From NCBI GenBank assembly GCA_021325195.1, contig JAJPHQ010000092.1:1-64000 (forward strand): 64,000 nucleotides of DNA. Direction: 5' to 3'. The DNA is from Gammaproteobacteria bacterium. Lineage in GTDB: Bacteria; Pseudomonadota; Gammaproteobacteria; Xanthomonadales; Rhodanobacteraceae. The first letter of the stretch is position 1. Each line of letters starts with the position of its first letter. Positions 1 to 9,848 of the stretch are shown here, in pieces. A program made the position numbers and the translations under genes. Below the pieces are notes generated by a model. It searched no databases, was not told where the DNA came from, and saw only the letters and a program-made list of their open reading frames with translations.

Positions 1-786
1 GAATTCGTCGCCGCCGAGGCGACAGGGCAGGTCGGTGGCGTTGGCGGCGTCCTGCACTTCCGCGGCGATCGCGCGCAGCACCTCGTCGCCGACGAGGTGC
101 CCGGTGTGATCGTTGATCTGCTTGAAGCGGTCGATGTCCACCAGCAGCAGGCCGAACTGGCGGTTGCGGTCGCGCAGGTCGGTCAGGCCATCCAGATAGC
201 GGTACAGCCCGCGGCGGTTGGCAAGGCCGGTCAGGTCATCGGTGCAGACTTGGCGCTGCGCCAGTTGCAACTGGTCCTGGGTCTGGCGCAGCGAGTCCAG
301 CGTCTGCATCAGGTCTTCGTTGCGCCGCTTGTAGTTGGCGATCAACTGCTGTTCGCTGGCGACCAGGTAGGTGAACGAGCGCAGCATGAATTGCGCCATC
401 GCCAGCGGTTCGCGGCGCAGCAGGTCATCGAAGGCGTCGGGTTCGATCAGGTACAGCACGCAGGGCTCGGCCGCGAATGCGCTGCCCGAGCGCGCGTGGT
501 TGCCGACGAACAGCGCCAGTTCGCCGAAGTATTCGCGCGGGCCGATCAGCTTGTCGGGCAGGTCGCCGGCGAATTCCAGCAGGATGCGGCCGGACTCGAT
601 CACGAACATGTTGCGGCCGAACTCGCCGCGCCGGAACACCGCGCGGCCCGCGCCCAGCTCGCGGCGCTGGCCGACCTGCGCGAAAAGGCCGAGTTCGTGC
701 TCGGACAGCCGGCGCGGCAACCGCCCCGTGCCGGGCTGGCGATCGTCGAGCGGCTCGTCGACCGTTTGCGGCGATGCAATGGACAA
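1..786 (-). CDS. cNMP-binding GGDEF protein, probable diguanylate cyclase (C-terminus cut off)
   Basis: The protein enters from the left edge and is read on the minus strand. Residues ~20-140 look like a cyclic-nucleotide-binding fold (a glycine-rich beta roll followed by GPREYFGELALF, typical of the phosphate-binding cassette). A short helical linker follows, then a GGDEF domain opening with DDLTGLANRRGL near residue 185. The window ends on the GGDEF motif itself, so the catalytic half continues outside. If active it would make c-di-GMP, possibly gated by a nucleotide bound at the N-terminal domain. The start is taken as a TTG at 784-786 with a G-rich stretch just upstream; no in-frame ATG fits, so the start is uncertain. 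The domain calls are solid; enzyme activity is inferred. Confidence 0.82.
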   Translation of the reverse strand, partial: MSIASPQTVDEPLDDRQPGTGRLPRRLSEHELGLFAQVGQRRELGAGRAVFRRGEFGRNMFVIESGRILLEFAGDLPDKLIGPREYFGELALFVGNHARSGSAFAAEPCVLYLIEPDAFDDLLRREPLAMAQFMLRSFTYLVASEQQLIANYKRRNEDLMQTLDSLRQTQDQLQLAQRQVCTDDLTGLANRRGLYRYLDGLTDLRDRNRQFGLLLVDIDRFKQINDHTGHLVGDEVLRAIAAEVQDAANATDLPCRLGGDEF

Positions 787-888
787 CGCGGCAATCCCCC
801 CATCCGATTTGGGCAGGGATGTTACCGCAGCCGGCCGCGGCTTGCAGCGGCAGGGCGCCCGTACCGGCGGCGCGGCGCCCCGCCCCCG

Positions 889-1530
889 TCACACGCCGCG
901 ATGCTTGCCCCGAAAGGGGGCATAGAACGCCCGCAGGGCCGCGATATCGGCGTCCCTGTCGTCGCCGGGCCGGAACAGCGGCCCGACCCCGATCACCTTG
1001 CGCGGGTAGTCGAAGTAAGCCGGCAGGATCGGCACCCCGGCCTGCCGGGCGATGTACCAGAAGCCGCTCTTCCATTTCTGCACGGCCTTGCGGGTGCCTT
1101 CCGGCTCGATGCCCAGCCAGAGCCGCTCCCGCGCGCGGAAGCGTGCGACCATCTGCCCCACCACGTCGCAGCCGGCGCCGCGAACGACCGGCACGCCGCC
1201 GAGTTTCCGCAGCAGCCAGCCCAGCGGCCCCCGGAACAGTTCGCGCTTGGCCATGAACGCGATGTCCGCGCCCAGCGCGACCTTGAACAGCAGGCCCCAC
1301 ACGCCGTCCCACCACGACGAATGCGGCGCGACGGTCAGCACCAGCTTCGGCACGTCGGGCAGTTCGCCTTCCAGCCGCCAGCCGCTCGCGTGCACCGCCG
1401 CGCGGAACAGCTTGCGCCACGCACGGGCCGGATAGTGCGGCATCCGCGACGGCAAGGCGGCCGGTAACGCGCTGCGTGATTCGCGCTGCCGGCCCCCGCT
1501 TCCCGGTGCCTGGTCCCGGGCGCTTTTCAA
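889..1530 (-). CDS. PlsC-like 1-acyl-glycerol-3-phosphate acyltransferase family protein
   Basis: A 213-residue protein carrying the LPLAT signatures: an H-x4-D type block (PHSSWWD, residues ~69-75) and the substrate-binding EPEGTR near residue 145. Family members transfer acyl chains to lysophosphatidate or related lipids at the inner membrane. It is shorter than E. coli PlsC and lacks clear membrane helices, so it belongs to the small soluble-looking LPLAT subgroup whose true acceptor is often unknown. The 5'-most start is a TTG at 1530 that overlaps the stop of the upstream arfB-like gene, suggesting translational coupling. An ATG at 1443 (MPHYPARAW) gives a more typical N-terminus and may be the real start. 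Confidence 0.85.
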   Translation of the reverse strand: MKSARDQAPGSGGRQRESRSALPAALPSRMPHYPARAWRKLFRAAVHASGWRLEGELPDVPKLVLTVAPHSSWWDGVWGLLFKVALGADIAFMAKRELFRGPLGWLLRKLGGVPVVRGAGCDVVGQMVARFRARERLWLGIEPEGTRKAVQKWKSGFWYIARQAGVPILPAYFDYPRKVIGVGPLFRPGDDRDADIAALRAFYAPFRGKHRGV

Positions 1531-1946
1531 TCCTCGCTCCAGCGGCGCGTGCGCCGGCGCTTGACCGCGCCGCGTTGTTTCTTGCCGGCCAGCCTGCGTT
1601 CCTTCGACGCGCGCGTGGGCCGGGTCGCGACGCGCTTCTTCGGCGGCGTCAGCGCCGTGCGCAGCAGTTCGGCCAGACGCTCGCGCGCATCCGCCCGGTT
1701 GCGCGCCTGATCCCGGAACCGCCGCGCCTGGATCACCAGCACGCCGTCATCGGTCAGGCGCCGGTCGCGCCGCGCCAGCAATCGCGCGCGCACGGCTTCC
1801 GGCAGCGACGGCGAACGCGCCACGTCGAAGCGCAGTTCCACCGCGCTCTCGGTGCGGTTGACATGCTGGCCGCCGGGACCGTCCGCGCGCAGGAAGCGCT
1901 CGGTCAATTCGGATTCGGGGATTTCGATGGAGGGCGACAGGCGCAT
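1527..1946 (-). CDS. arfB: alternative ribosome-rescue factor ArfB (class I release-factor-like)
   Basis: 139 residues, close to the 140 of E. coli ArfB/YaeJ. It contains the peptidyl-tRNA hydrolysis motif GPGGQHVNRT around residues 23-32 and ends in a basic tail rich in Lys/Arg (RRLAGKKQRGAVKRRR), the part that enters the mRNA channel of stalled ribosomes. It lacks the codon-recognition domain of RF1/RF2, as expected. The start is the ATG at 1944-1946 (MRLSPSIEI); a longer reading to 2000 adds an N-terminus atypical for the family. Its stop overlaps the possible TTG start of the acyltransferase gene. Its role is releasing peptides from non-stop ribosomes. Confidence 0.92.
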   Translation of the reverse strand: MRLSPSIEIPESELTERFLRADGPGGQHVNRTESAVELRFDVARSPSLPEAVRARLLARRDRRLTDDGVLVIQARRFRDQARNRADARERLAELLRTALTPPKKRVATRPTRASKERRLAGKKQRGAVKRRRTRRWSED

Positions 1947-2058
1947 GGCATCAATCTGGCCGATTCCGGCGGCGTGTTTGTCTTGCAGATCTTCACACAC
2001 CCCGGTGTCACGATGTCCCGATGACGTCGAAAGCCTTGCTGCGGGAAGCCCGCGCGAA

Positions 2059-3711
2059 TCAATTGCGCCGCCAGGGCCACGCGGTGAGGAAGGCGATCAC
2101 GCCGATCGCGGCGGGGATGACGGGAATCCACGCGCCGCGCTGCGGGGCCAGCGCGAAGATCAGCGCGGCGCCGACCAGCAGCGCGCCGCCGAACGCGGCG
2201 GCCAGAATGCGGCGCTGGACTTCGCGTTGCAGCACGTGCAGGTGCTGGAGTTCGCGTTCGCCCAATTGCAGCGGTCCTTCGCCCTTCGCGATTTCCTCGA
2301 GTCCCCGGTGGATCAGGTCGGGAATGCGCGGGGCGATGTGTAGCCATTCCGGCACGCGCCGGCGGATTTCGCGCAGCGCGCGCAGCGGGTTGTAGCGGTC
2401 GCGCAGGATGCGCCTCAGCACCGGCTGCGCCACCGACCAGATGTCGATGTCGGGATCGAGTTGGCGTCCCAGCCCCTCGATGTTGAGCAGCGTCTTCTGC
2501 AGCAGGATCAGTTGCGGCTGCAGGGTGAGCTCGAACCTGCGCGCGGTGCTGAACAGCTTGGCCACCACTTCGGCCAGCGAGATCTGCGACAGCGGACGCG
2601 TGAAATACGGTTCGCACACCGTGCGCACCGCCGCCTCCAGCTCGTCCACCCGCACGTACGGCGGCATCCAGCCAGCGGCGATGTGCAGTTCGGCGATGCG
2701 CCGGTAGTTGCGTTCGAACAGCGCGATGAAATTCTCGGCCAGCCAGTACTGGTCCGCTTCCGGCAGCGAGCCCATGATCCCGAAATCCAGCGCGATGAAG
2801 CGCGGCTCGTGGATGCGCACCGGATCGACCCAGATGTTGCCGGGATGCGCGTCGGCGTGGAAGAAGTTGTCGCGGAACACCTGTTCGTAGAACAGGCGGA
2901 CGCCCTTCTCGGCCAGCCTGCGGCGGTCGATGCCGGCGGCATCCAGCGCCGTGATGTCGTCGGCCGGGATGCCGTACACGCGCTCCATCGTCAGCACCTG
3001 CTCGGTGGTGTGCGTCCAGCACACCTCGGGCACGTAGAGGTCGGGCGAATGTTCGAAATTGCGCCGCAGCAGGCTGGCGTTGGCGCCCTCGTGCTGCAGG
3101 TTGAGTTCCAGGTGCAGGGTCTTGGCGACCTCGTCGTAGAAATCGCGCGGCCGAATCTTGTCGGCCTGCGGATGCCAGCGCTGCACCATCCGCGCCAGCG
3201 CGTCCAGCAATTCCAGGTTGCGCGCGACATCGCGCGCGATGCCGGGCCGCACCACCTTGACCACCACTTCGTTGCCGTCGGGCAACGCGGCGGCGTGCAC
3301 CTGCGCGATCGAGGCCGAAGCCAGCGGGGTTTCGTCGAAGCGTGCGAACAGTTCCGCGATCGGCGCGCCCAGTTCGCGCTCGACGATCGCGCGCGCCTCG
3401 CTGCCGGGGAAGGGCGGCACCCGGTCCTGCAACTGCGTGAGCTCGTCGGCCACGTCCTCGGGCAGCAGGTCGCGGCGGGTGGACAGCACCTGCCCGGCCT
3501 TGACCCAGATCGGACCCAGTTCGGTCAGCGCCCGGCACAGGCGTGCGCCGCGCGGCAGCGCCGCGATCTCCCGGCGCGGGCGCGGCAGCAGCGCGCGCAT
3601 CCCGCGCAGCAGCGGGATCGCGTGCGGCTGGTCGATCAGGTCGTCGATGCGGTAGCGCACCAGCACCGCGAGGATGTGCAGCATCCGCGGCAACAGGCGC
3701 AGCGGCGTCAT
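2059..3711 (-). CDS. ubiB: UbiB, atypical kinase/ATPase for ubiquinone biosynthesis
   Basis: 550 residues with the ABC1/ADCK/UbiB hallmarks: the inhibitory KxGQ motif ([10 protein letters not shown]), an alanine-rich nucleotide loop ([11 protein letters not shown]), the lysine strand VVVKVVRPG, the catalytic-loop block [12 protein letters not shown], and ALDFGIMG in place of DFG. Two hydrophobic segments at the C-terminus (after residue ~500) match the membrane anchor of the family. It acts at the inner membrane in coenzyme Q assembly. The ATG at 3709-3711 overlaps the ubiJ stop by four bases (ATGA), so the two are coupled. In E. coli the order is ubiE-ubiJ-ubiB; here ubiE lies separately at 9.1 kb on the other strand. 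Confidence 0.96.
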   Translation of the reverse strand: MTPLRLLPRMLHILAVLVRYRIDDLIDQPHAIPLLRGMRALLPRPRREIAALPRGARLCRALTELGPIWVKAGQVLSTRRDLLPEDVADELTQLQDRVPPFPGSEARAIVERELGAPIAELFARFDETPLASASIAQVHAAALPDGNEVVVKVVRPGIARDVARNLELLDALARMVQRWHPQADKIRPRDFYDEVAKTLHLELNLQHEGANASLLRRNFEHSPDLYVPEVCWTHTTEQVLTMERVYGIPADDITALDAAGIDRRRLAEKGVRLFYEQVFRDNFFHADAHPGNIWVDPVRIHEPRFIALDFGIMGSLPEADQYWLAENFIALFERNYRRIAELHIAAGWMPPYVRVDELEAAVRTVCEPYFTRPLSQISLAEVVAKLFSTARRFELTLQPQLILLQKTLLNIEGLGRQLDPDIDIWSVAQPVLRRILRDRYNPLRALREIRRRVPEWLHIAPRIPDLIHRGLEEIAKGEGPLQLGERELQHLHVLQREVQRRILAAAFGGALLVGAALIFALAPQRGAWIPVIPAAIGVIAFLTAWPWRRN

Positions 3712-4364
3712 GGCTTGCGTTCCCCGAGCCGGGCGATCCGCGCCGCCAGGCGGTCGGCGCGTTCGCGCAGCGCGTCCACCTCGTCGAGGAAGGTTTCCAT
3801 CTCGCCGCGCGGCACGGTCAGCCGCGCTTCGTCGCGCAGCCAGTCCACGGTGTCGTCGCGCAGATGGCGCGCGCTCTCGGCGGCCCACCGCACGGCATCG
3901 CGCAGCGCGTGCGCGATCGCGGTGCCGGCCACTTCGCCGAACACCGAGGCGAACGCGGCCTCGACGTCGGGCGTATAGCCGCGCGCCAGTTTCTGCACCT
4001 GCCGCGCCAGTTCCGCGTCGCCGGCGATCTCGACCTTGCCTGCGGGCCGCGCCCCGTCGTCGCGGCGCAGCGCCAGCGCCAGCAGCGCGCCGGGCGTGGC
4101 GCTGACCCGGAAATCGTCGTGCGCGTCCCTGGCGTCGGGATCGGGCGGCGGCTCGACCTGCAGCGTGCCGCCGCGTGCCGCGATCGAGAAGGCGACCTCC
4201 GGTCCGCGCACGTGCACGCCGATCCGGCGGCCTTCCAGCTTGCCCAGCGCGGCGCGGGTGTCGGGATCGAGGGCGATCAGCCTGTTCAGCGCCAGGGTCA
4301 GGGCGAAACCGCCCAGCTTGCGCAGCGGATGCGGGATCCAGGCGTTGGGTTCGCGGCCGGTCAT
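3708..4364 (-). CDS. ubiJ: UbiJ, SCP2-domain ubiquinone assembly factor
   Basis: 218 residues. The N-terminal two thirds form an SCP2-like lipid-binding domain (start [19 protein letters not shown], then the [16 protein letters not shown] strands and [18 protein letters not shown]). The C-terminus is a long helix ending in [17 protein letters not shown], a predicted coiled coil as in other UbiJ proteins. UbiJ binds polyprenyl intermediates and scaffolds the soluble Ubi metabolon. Placement directly before ubiB with a 4-bp overlap supports the call. The start is the ATG at 4362-4364. Confidence 0.93.
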   Translation of the reverse strand: MTGREPNAWIPHPLRKLGGFALTLALNRLIALDPDTRAALGKLEGRRIGVHVRGPEVAFSIAARGGTLQVEPPPDPDARDAHDDFRVSATPGALLALALRRDDGARPAGKVEIAGDAELARQVQKLARGYTPDVEAAFASVFGEVAGTAIAHALRDAVRWAAESARHLRDDTVDWLRDEARLTVPRGEMETFLDEVDALRERADRLAARIARLGERKP

Positions 4365-4387
4365 GCCGCGATTGTAGCGAACCGCTG

Positions 4388-4852
4388 TCAGATCCCGCCG
4401 GAAAAGTCCAACTGCCGCCATGCCTCGTACAGCGCGATCGCGACGGCATTGGAAAGGTTGAGGCTGCGATTGTTCGGCCGCATCGGCAGGCGCAGCTGCC
4501 GCGCGGCGGGGATGCCTGCAAGCACGTCGTCGGGCAGGCCGCGAGTTTCGCAGCCGAACAGCAGCGCGTCGCCGTCGGTGAAACGCGTGTCGGTGTAGCG
4601 GTTCGCGGCGCGGGTGGTGAAGGCGAACACGCGTGGCCGGTTCAAGGCGGCGAGGCAGGCATCGAGATCGTCGTGCACCGTGACGCGCGCGTATTCGTGG
4701 TAATCGAGGCCGGCGCGGCGCAGCCGGGCGTGATCGAGATCGAAGCCCAGCGGGCGGATCAGGTGCAGCGAGGCGCCGGCGTTGGCGCACAGCCGGATCA
4801 CGTTGCCGGTGTTGGGCGGAATCTCGGGCTGGTGCAGGATGACGTGCAGCAC
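4388..4852 (-). CDS. trmL: tRNA (cytidine/uridine-34 2'-O)-methyltransferase TrmL
   Basis: A SPOUT-class methyltransferase. [19 protein letters not shown] at the N-terminus, [11 protein letters not shown] in the middle and [18 protein letters not shown] at the C-terminus are the three motifs forming the trefoil-knot SAM site. It methylates the wobble ribose of some leucine tRNAs. The GTG at 4850-4852 gives 154 residues, matching the ~157 of E. coli TrmL; another in-frame GTG at 4891 would add 13 residues with no family counterpart. It lies just upstream of ubiJ on the same strand and may share its transcript. Confidence 0.93.
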   Translation of the reverse strand: MLHVILHQPEIPPNTGNVIRLCANAGASLHLIRPLGFDLDHARLRRAGLDYHEYARVTVHDDLDACLAALNRPRVFAFTTRAANRYTDTRFTDGDALLFGCETRGLPDDVLAGIPAARQLRLPMRPNNRSLNLSNAVAIALYEAWRQLDFSGGI

Positions 4853-4964
4853 CTTGCGATTATCGCCGCACCTGCCGTCGATTGCGGCCACAGCGCGCCG
4901 CGGGCCGGCGCCATCCGGTGCCGGCAGCGGGGTTCAGGGGATGCGTGGTGCACGGGCGGCGCGG

Positions 4965-5060
4965 TCAGTGCCAGCCGAACACCAGCGCGCACAGGCCGCA
5001 CAGGGTCGTCAGCGAGCTGGCGGCGAACAGGACGCGCAACACGGCCATTTCGAGTTTCAT
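4965..5060 (-). CDS. 31-residue predicted single-span membrane peptide
   Basis: A short gene reading MKLEMAVLRVLFAASSLTT..., with one hydrophobic stretch from residue ~6 to 29 and a Trp-His end. It has a well-placed ribosome binding site (AGGAGA, 5 bases before the ATG at 5058-5060), which makes it more than a chance frame. A near-perfect sigma-54 promoter lies about 50 bases upstream of the start. I do not recognise the family. The peptide has two cysteines in CGLC within the predicted span. It lies between trmL and an SDR gene, all on the minus strand. A small stress-type membrane protein is possible but unproven. Confidence 0.6.
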   Translation of the reverse strand: MKLEMAVLRVLFAASSLTTLCGLCALVFGWH

Positions 5061-5108
5061 GATGTTCTCCTGAAGAGGAACGCGAAGTTGCGCCCTCACC
5101 AGTTACAG

Positions 5109-5124
5109 AGCATCGGCCGTGCCA
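5109..5124 (-). promoter_or_regulatory. sigma-54 (RpoN) promoter candidate for the 31-residue peptide
   Basis: Read on the minus strand, CTGGCACGGCCGATGCT matches the -24/-12 consensus YTGGCACGRNNNTTGCW at all but one fixed base, with the required 10 bases between the GG and GC elements. Transcription would start near 5098, leaving a ~38-base leader ending in the AGGAGA site. No activator-binding site was identified, although the G+C-rich dyad around 5200-5220 could be one. Confidence 0.55.
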
Positions 5125-5237
5125 GCCGGGGCGGCCCGGAAAAAACGCTTGACCGTCAAGGGATTGCGGGCGGCGGCGCCAGGCGCGGTCCGCGCGTGGC
5201 CTGACCGCGGACAGCCGCGGTGCGGGATCGGACACCC

Positions 5238-5936
5238 TTACCAGGGCAGCGGCGCGCCGTCGTAGGCCAGGAACTTGCCGCTGTCGTCGATGCCCGCGTG
5301 CTCGATCAGGTCCAGCAGCGCGCGTGCGGAATCGGCCGGCGCCAGCGTCGCGCCCTTGCCGCCCATCGCGGTCTTGACCCAGCCCGGGTGCGCGGTCAGC
5401 ACCACGATCCCGCGCGGCGAGAGTTCCGCGGCAAGCCGCTTGACCGCCATGTTGAGCGCGGCCTTGCTCATCGCGTAGCTCAGCGTCCGGAAACTCGACG
5501 CCTGCGCGATCGACGCGAGCTGCGTGGAGATGCACAGCACGCGCGGCTTGTTGCCGCGCGCCAGCAGCGGCGCCAGCGCCTGGGTGATCAGCAGCGGCGC
5601 CGACGCGTTCACCGCGAAACTCATCGCCAGCGATTCGGCCTTGACATTGCCGAAGCGTTCGCCCGACACCAGCACGCCGGCGTTGTTGATCAGGAGATCG
5701 ATCCGCTGCAGGTGCCTGGCCGCGGCCTGCGGCAGCGCCTCGATGGCGCGGGGATCGGCCACGTCCAGCGCATGGATCACCAGACGCTCGCCGTGCGCCG
5801 ATTGCAGCGCCGCCAGCACGTCGGCATGCGCGGGATCGCGGCAGCAGGCCAGCACGTGCGCGCCGCGCTCCAGCAGTTGCGTGACGAATGCCAGACCCAG
5901 TCCGCGGTCGGCGCCGGTGACGAGGCAGCGTTGCAT
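5238..5936 (-). CDS. short-chain dehydrogenase/reductase
   Basis: 232 residues of classical SDR type: TGADRGLG cofactor motif at residues ~8-15, NNAG at ~83-86, a serine in CISTQLAS, and the catalytic YAMSK. After the active site, PGWVKTAMGG is the usual substrate-loop start. NAD(P)H-dependent reduction of a small carbonyl compound is likely; the substrate cannot be told. It resembles the single-domain C-factor/CsgA-like subgroup. It is transcribed divergently from the M16 protease gene, with ~108 bases between starts. Confidence 0.88.
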   Translation of the reverse strand: MQRCLVTGADRGLGLAFVTQLLERGAHVLACCRDPAHADVLAALQSAHGERLVIHALDVADPRAIEALPQAAARHLQRIDLLINNAGVLVSGERFGNVKAESLAMSFAVNASAPLLITQALAPLLARGNKPRVLCISTQLASIAQASSFRTLSYAMSKAALNMAVKRLAAELSPRGIVVLTAHPGWVKTAMGGKGATLAPADSARALLDLIEHAGIDDSGKFLAYDGAPLPW

Positions 5937-6044
5937 GGCGGCCCCCGTTGCGTGGTAATGCCAGTGTAATCCCGCGCGGCGTTGCGTGCCGCGGCTTGGG
6001 CGGTTACGTTAGCCCGACAATCCGTCAAGTCCGGGGAGGACTCC

Positions 6045-8885
6045 ATGCGCAGGCATCTCGTCGCGATGCTGGCGACCTTCGTCGTCGCCCTGTCCGGTGC
6101 GGCGGCCCAGGCCGCCGATCCAGGCAACCACATCGACATTCCCTACACCCGCTTCACCCTGCCCAACGGCCTGACCGTGGTGGTCAGCGAGGACCACAAG
6201 GCGCCGATCGTGGCGGTCAGCGTGTGGTACCACGTGGGATCGGCCTACGAGCCGGCAGGCAAGACCGGCTTCGCGCACCTGTTCGAGCACCTGATGTTCT
6301 CGGGTTCCGAGCACCACCGGGGCAGCTACTTCAAGCCTTTCGAACTGGCCGGTGCCACCGGCATGAACGGCACCACCTGGCTGGACCGCACCAATTACTT
6401 CGAAACCGTGCCGACCACCGCGCTGGACATGGCGCTGTGGATGGAATCCGACCGGATGGGACACCTGCTGGGCGCGATCGGACAAAAGGAGCTGGATACC
6501 CAGCGCGGCGTGGTGCAGAACGAAAAGCGCCAGGGCGAGAACCGGCCGTACGGGCGCGTGTACGAGGACCTGCAGGCGCACGCGTTCCCGGCCAATCATC
6601 CCTACCATCACGACACCATCGGATCGATGGCCGACTTGAATGCGGCTTCGTTGTCGACGGTGAAGCAGTGGTTCAAGGATTACTACGGCGCGGCCAACAC
6701 CACCCTGGTGCTGGTGGGCGACATCACGCCGGAAGTCGCGCGCGAAAAGGCGATGAAGTATTTCGGCGACATCCCGGCCGGCCCGCGCGTGCCGCGGCCG
6801 CAGGCGTGGATCGCGCCGAACACGACGTCCACGCACGGCACGATGACCGACAACGTGGCGCAGACGCGCATCTACCGCGAGTGGAACACGCCCGGTCTCG
6901 ATGCGGGGGGCAACGACCGCCTGATGCTGGATCTGGCCGCGCAGGTGCTGGGCGGCGGCAAGACCTCGCGGCTGTACCAGCGGCTGGTGTATCGGGACAA
7001 GCTGGCCGACGACGTGTCAGTCAACAACATGTCGTTCGAACTTGCCAGCATGACGCTGCTGCAGGTGGACGTGAAGAAGGGCGTCGATCCCGCGAAGGTC
7101 GACGCCGCGATCGCGGACGAATGGAACCAGTTCCTGAAGGACGGCCCGACCGCCGACGAACTCGCGCGCGCCAAGGCCACCTATCAGGCTTCGATCATTC
7201 GCGGGCTCGAACAGATCGGCGGTTTCTCCGGCAAGGCGGTGACGCTGGCCGAGGGACAGGTTTATCGCGGCGATCCGGGCGCGTGGAAGAAGGATTACGA
7301 CATCACCGTGGCCGCGACGCCGGCCGCGGTGAAGGCCGCCGCCGACCAATGGCTGTCGAAGGGCGATTACACGCTGACCGTGGTGCCGGGCAAGGTGGAT
7401 GCAAAGGATGCCGCGGAGACCGCCGGGCGCGCCGCGATTCCGGGCCGGCCCGCCGACGTGCTCTCGCCCGCGGGCAACTACAAGGTCACGAAGAGCGACG
7501 TCGACCGCAGCAAGCGCGTGCCGCAGGTGACGGCGTTCCCCGACCTCACGTTCCCCACCCTGCAGCACGGCAAGCTGAAGAACGGCATCGAAGTCGTGCT
7601 GGCCGAACGCCACGCGGTTCCGGTGGTGCAGGTCGAGGCGCTGTTCGACGCGGGCTACGCGGCGGATCAGGGCCGCAAGCTCGGCACCTCCAGCTTCACG
7701 ATGTCCATGCTCGACGAAGGCACCCGCGATCTCGATTCGGTGGAGATCGCCAAGCGCAAGCAGCGCCTCGGCGCCGAGATCGCGACCGGTTGCGATCTCG
7801 ATGCCTGCAACGCGTGGATGAGCGCGCTGGATTCCAATCTCGCCGATTCGCTCAAGCTGTACGCCGACATCGTGCGCAACCCCGCGTTCCGCGACGCCGA
7901 CGTGGCGCGCGTGCGCGGGCAATGGCTGGCCGGCATCGCGCAGGAGAAGACCGAACCGACCAGCCTCGCGCTGCGCCTGCTGCCGCCGATCCTGTACGGC
8001 AAGGGCAATGCCTACGCGATTCCGTTCACCGGCACCGGCACGGAAGCTTCGATCAAGGCGCTCACCACCGACGACATGCGCGGCTTCGTTGCCGACTACA
8101 TCCGTCCGGACAACATGAAGATCCTGGTCGCGGGCGACACCACGCTGGATGCGATCATCCCGCAACTGGAAAAGGTGTTCGGCGACTGGCAGGCGCCGGC
8201 GGTGAAGATTCCTGCCAAGAATCTCGCCAAGGTGGATTACCCGGCCAAGTCCAGCGTATATCTGGTCAACCGTCCGGGCGCGCAGCAATCGGTGATCATC
8301 GCGGGACTGGTCGCGCCTTCCACCAAGGCGCCCGACAACCTAGAGATCGGCACCATGAACGGCGCGTTCGGCGGCACCTTCACCTCGCGCCTCAACATGA
8401 ACCTGCGCGAGGACAAGCACTGGGCCTACGGCGCCTTCAGTTTCAGCCCCAACGCGGTCGGCCAGCGGCCGTTCCTGATGTACGCGCCGGTGCAGACCGA
8501 CAAGACCGGGCCGTCGGCGGAAGAGGTGCTGAAGGAAGCGCGCGCGGTGGTCGGCGACAAGCCGCTCACCGATGCCGAGATCGCCAAGATCAAGGACAAC
8601 GACGTGCGCAAGATGCCGGGCCAGTACGAAACCGCGCGCGCCGTGCTGGGGGCGATGGAATCGATCGTGAAATACGACCGCCCGGATGACTACGTGCAGA
8701 CCCTGAAGGCGCGGATCGAGGCGCAGAAGGATGCCGACGTCAACGCGGCCGCCAGGGAAGTGATCCACCCGGACAAGCTGACCTGGGTGATCGTGGGCGA
8801 TCTTTCCAAGATCGAGCAGCCGGTGCGCGCGCTGAACCTTGGCGACGTGCAGGTGATCGATGCGGATGGCAACCTCGTGAAATAG
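6045..8885 (+). CDS. periplasmic M16 family zinc metallopeptidase (two-domain)
   Basis: 946 residues with a signal peptide (residues 1-23, MRRHLVAM... ending AAQAAD). The first M16 domain carries the inverted zinc motif HLFEH (His78, Glu81, His82). A second homologous half starts near residue 515 ([16 protein letters not shown]) and lacks HxxEH, as is usual for the inactive partner half. Insulinase-like family members degrade peptides in a clamshell chamber. The ATG at 6045 follows a strong GGGGAGGA site. A rho-independent terminator follows at 9020-9051. Confidence 0.93.
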   Translation: MRRHLVAMLATFVVALSGAAAQAADPGNHIDIPYTRFTLPNGLTVVVSEDHKAPIVAVSVWYHVGSAYEPAGKTGFAHLFEHLMFSGSEHHRGSYFKPFELAGATGMNGTTWLDRTNYFETVPTTALDMALWMESDRMGHLLGAIGQKELDTQRGVVQNEKRQGENRPYGRVYEDLQAHAFPANHPYHHDTIGSMADLNAASLSTVKQWFKDYYGAANTTLVLVGDITPEVAREKAMKYFGDIPAGPRVPRPQAWIAPNTTSTHGTMTDNVAQTRIYREWNTPGLDAGGNDRLMLDLAAQVLGGGKTSRLYQRLVYRDKLADDVSVNNMSFELASMTLLQVDVKKGVDPAKVDAAIADEWNQFLKDGPTADELARAKATYQASIIRGLEQIGGFSGKAVTLAEGQVYRGDPGAWKKDYDITVAATPAAVKAAADQWLSKGDYTLTVVPGKVDAKDAAETAGRAAIPGRPADVLSPAGNYKVTKSDVDRSKRVPQVTAFPDLTFPTLQHGKLKNGIEVVLAERHAVPVVQVEALFDAGYAADQGRKLGTSSFTMSMLDEGTRDLDSVEIAKRKQRLGAEIATGCDLDACNAWMSALDSNLADSLKLYADIVRNPAFRDADVARVRGQWLAGIAQEKTEPTSLALRLLPPILYGKGNAYAIPFTGTGTEASIKALTTDDMRGFVADYIRPDNMKILVAGDTTLDAIIPQLEKVFGDWQAPAVKIPAKNLAKVDYPAKSSVYLVNRPGAQQSVIIAGLVAPSTKAPDNLEIGTMNGAFGGTFTSRLNMNLREDKHWAYGAFSFSPNAVGQRPFLMYAPVQTDKTGPSAEEVLKEARAVVGDKPLTDAEIAKIKDNDVRKMPGQYETARAVLGAMESIVKYDRPDDYVQTLKARIEAQKDADVNAAAREVIHPDKLTWVIVGDLSKIEQPVRALNLGDVQVIDADGNLVK

Positions 8886-9019
8886 CGAGAGTTGAATCCT
8901 TCTCCCTCCGGGAGAGCCGCCATCCATGGCCAAAAGCTCCATGGTGGTCCGAAGGGCCGGATGAGGGTTCGGGTCCGCGCAAGAATTCATCCTCACGCAA
9001 GATCGTACCCTCACCCCTA

Positions 9020-9051
9020 CCCCTCTCCCGAAGGGAGAGGGGTTCTTTTTT
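9020..9051 (+). terminator. rho-independent terminator after the M16 gene
   Basis: A perfect 10-bp stem (CCCCTCTCCC / GGGAGAGGGG) with a GAA loop, followed by TTCTTTTTT. It lies between the M16 gene and ubiE. The spacer 8886-9019 also holds a CCATGG-centred dyad and C/T-rich text typical of interspersed repeats of this order; no gene was seen in it. Confidence 0.85.
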
Positions 9052-9082
9052 CGGTTCCCGCGACTCGGCTTACAATGCAGAC

Positions 9083-9841
9083 ATGAGCGAATCGCACCCA
9101 ACCGCCACCACCCACTTCGGCTACCGCGAGGTGCCCGTCGCCGAAAAACAGAAACTGGTCGGCGAGGTGTTCTCGTCCGTCGCCGGCAAGTACGACCTGA
9201 TGAACGACCTGATGTCGTTCGGCGTCCACAGGCTGTGGAAGCGGCATTTCGTCGCGACTTCCGGCGTGCGGCCTGGCGATCGCGTGCTGGACCTCGCCGG
9301 CGGCACCGGCGACATCGCCGCGTTGCTGCTGCCGCGCGTGGGCGAAAAGGGCGAAATCGTCGTCGCCGACATCAATCCGGAAATGCTGCGAGTCGGCCGC
9401 GACCGTCTGCTGGACCGCGGCTTGCTGCAGGGCCTGCGCTGGGCGCAGGTGAACGCCGAGGCGCTGCCGTTCCCGGACGAGTCCTTCGACGCGGTGACCA
9501 TCGCGTTCGGCCTTCGCAACGTCACCGACAAGCAGAAGGCGCTCGCCGAAATGCAGCGCGTGCTGAAACCCGGCGGCCGCGCGCTGATCCTGGAGTTCTC
9601 GCGCGTCAATCAGGATTGGCTGAAACCGCTGTACGACTTCCATTCGTTCCAGGTGCTGCCGCGCATCGGCAAGCTGGTGGCGCGCGACGCAGGCAGCTAC
9701 CGCTACCTCGCCGAATCGATCCGCAAGCATCCCGATCAGGCGACGTTGAAGGCGATGATGGAAGCGGCCGGTTTTCGCAACGTCGAGGTGCGCAATTTGT
9801 CCGCGGGTATCGTCGCGATCCACCGCGGCTACAAGGTTTGA
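9083..9841 (+). CDS. ubiE: UbiE, demethylmenaquinol/2-polyprenyl-benzoquinol C-methyltransferase
   Basis: 252 residues, the usual length. It opens with [21 protein letters not shown] and [12 protein letters not shown], then the class I SAM motif [12 protein letters not shown] near residue 70, [25 protein letters not shown], and the C-terminal [14 protein letters not shown] and [10 protein letters not shown] signatures of UbiE/COQ5. It performs the C-methylation step of ubiquinone synthesis. It is unlinked to ubiJ-ubiB, which lie on the opposite strand 5 kb upstream. A Pr6Pr-type membrane gene follows after 7 bases. Confidence 0.96.
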   Translation: MSESHPTATTHFGYREVPVAEKQKLVGEVFSSVAGKYDLMNDLMSFGVHRLWKRHFVATSGVRPGDRVLDLAGGTGDIAALLLPRVGEKGEIVVADINPEMLRVGRDRLLDRGLLQGLRWAQVNAEALPFPDESFDAVTIAFGLRNVTDKQKALAEMQRVLKPGGRALILEFSRVNQDWLKPLYDFHSFQVLPRIGKLVARDAGSYRYLAESIRKHPDQATLKAMMEAAGFRNVEVRNLSAGIVAIHRGYKV

Positions 9842-9848
9842 CCGCGGC

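Noticed and set aside
1-6. GAATTC at the first base as a cloning junction
   Set aside because: GAATTC is simply the coding sequence of the Glu-Phe end of the GGDEF motif; no vector sequence is present.
97-1467. Long open frame on the plus strand opposite the GGDEF and acyltransferase genes
   Set aside because: It is the antisense shadow of two genes with clear motifs; its own text is low-complexity Ala/Arg/Gln.
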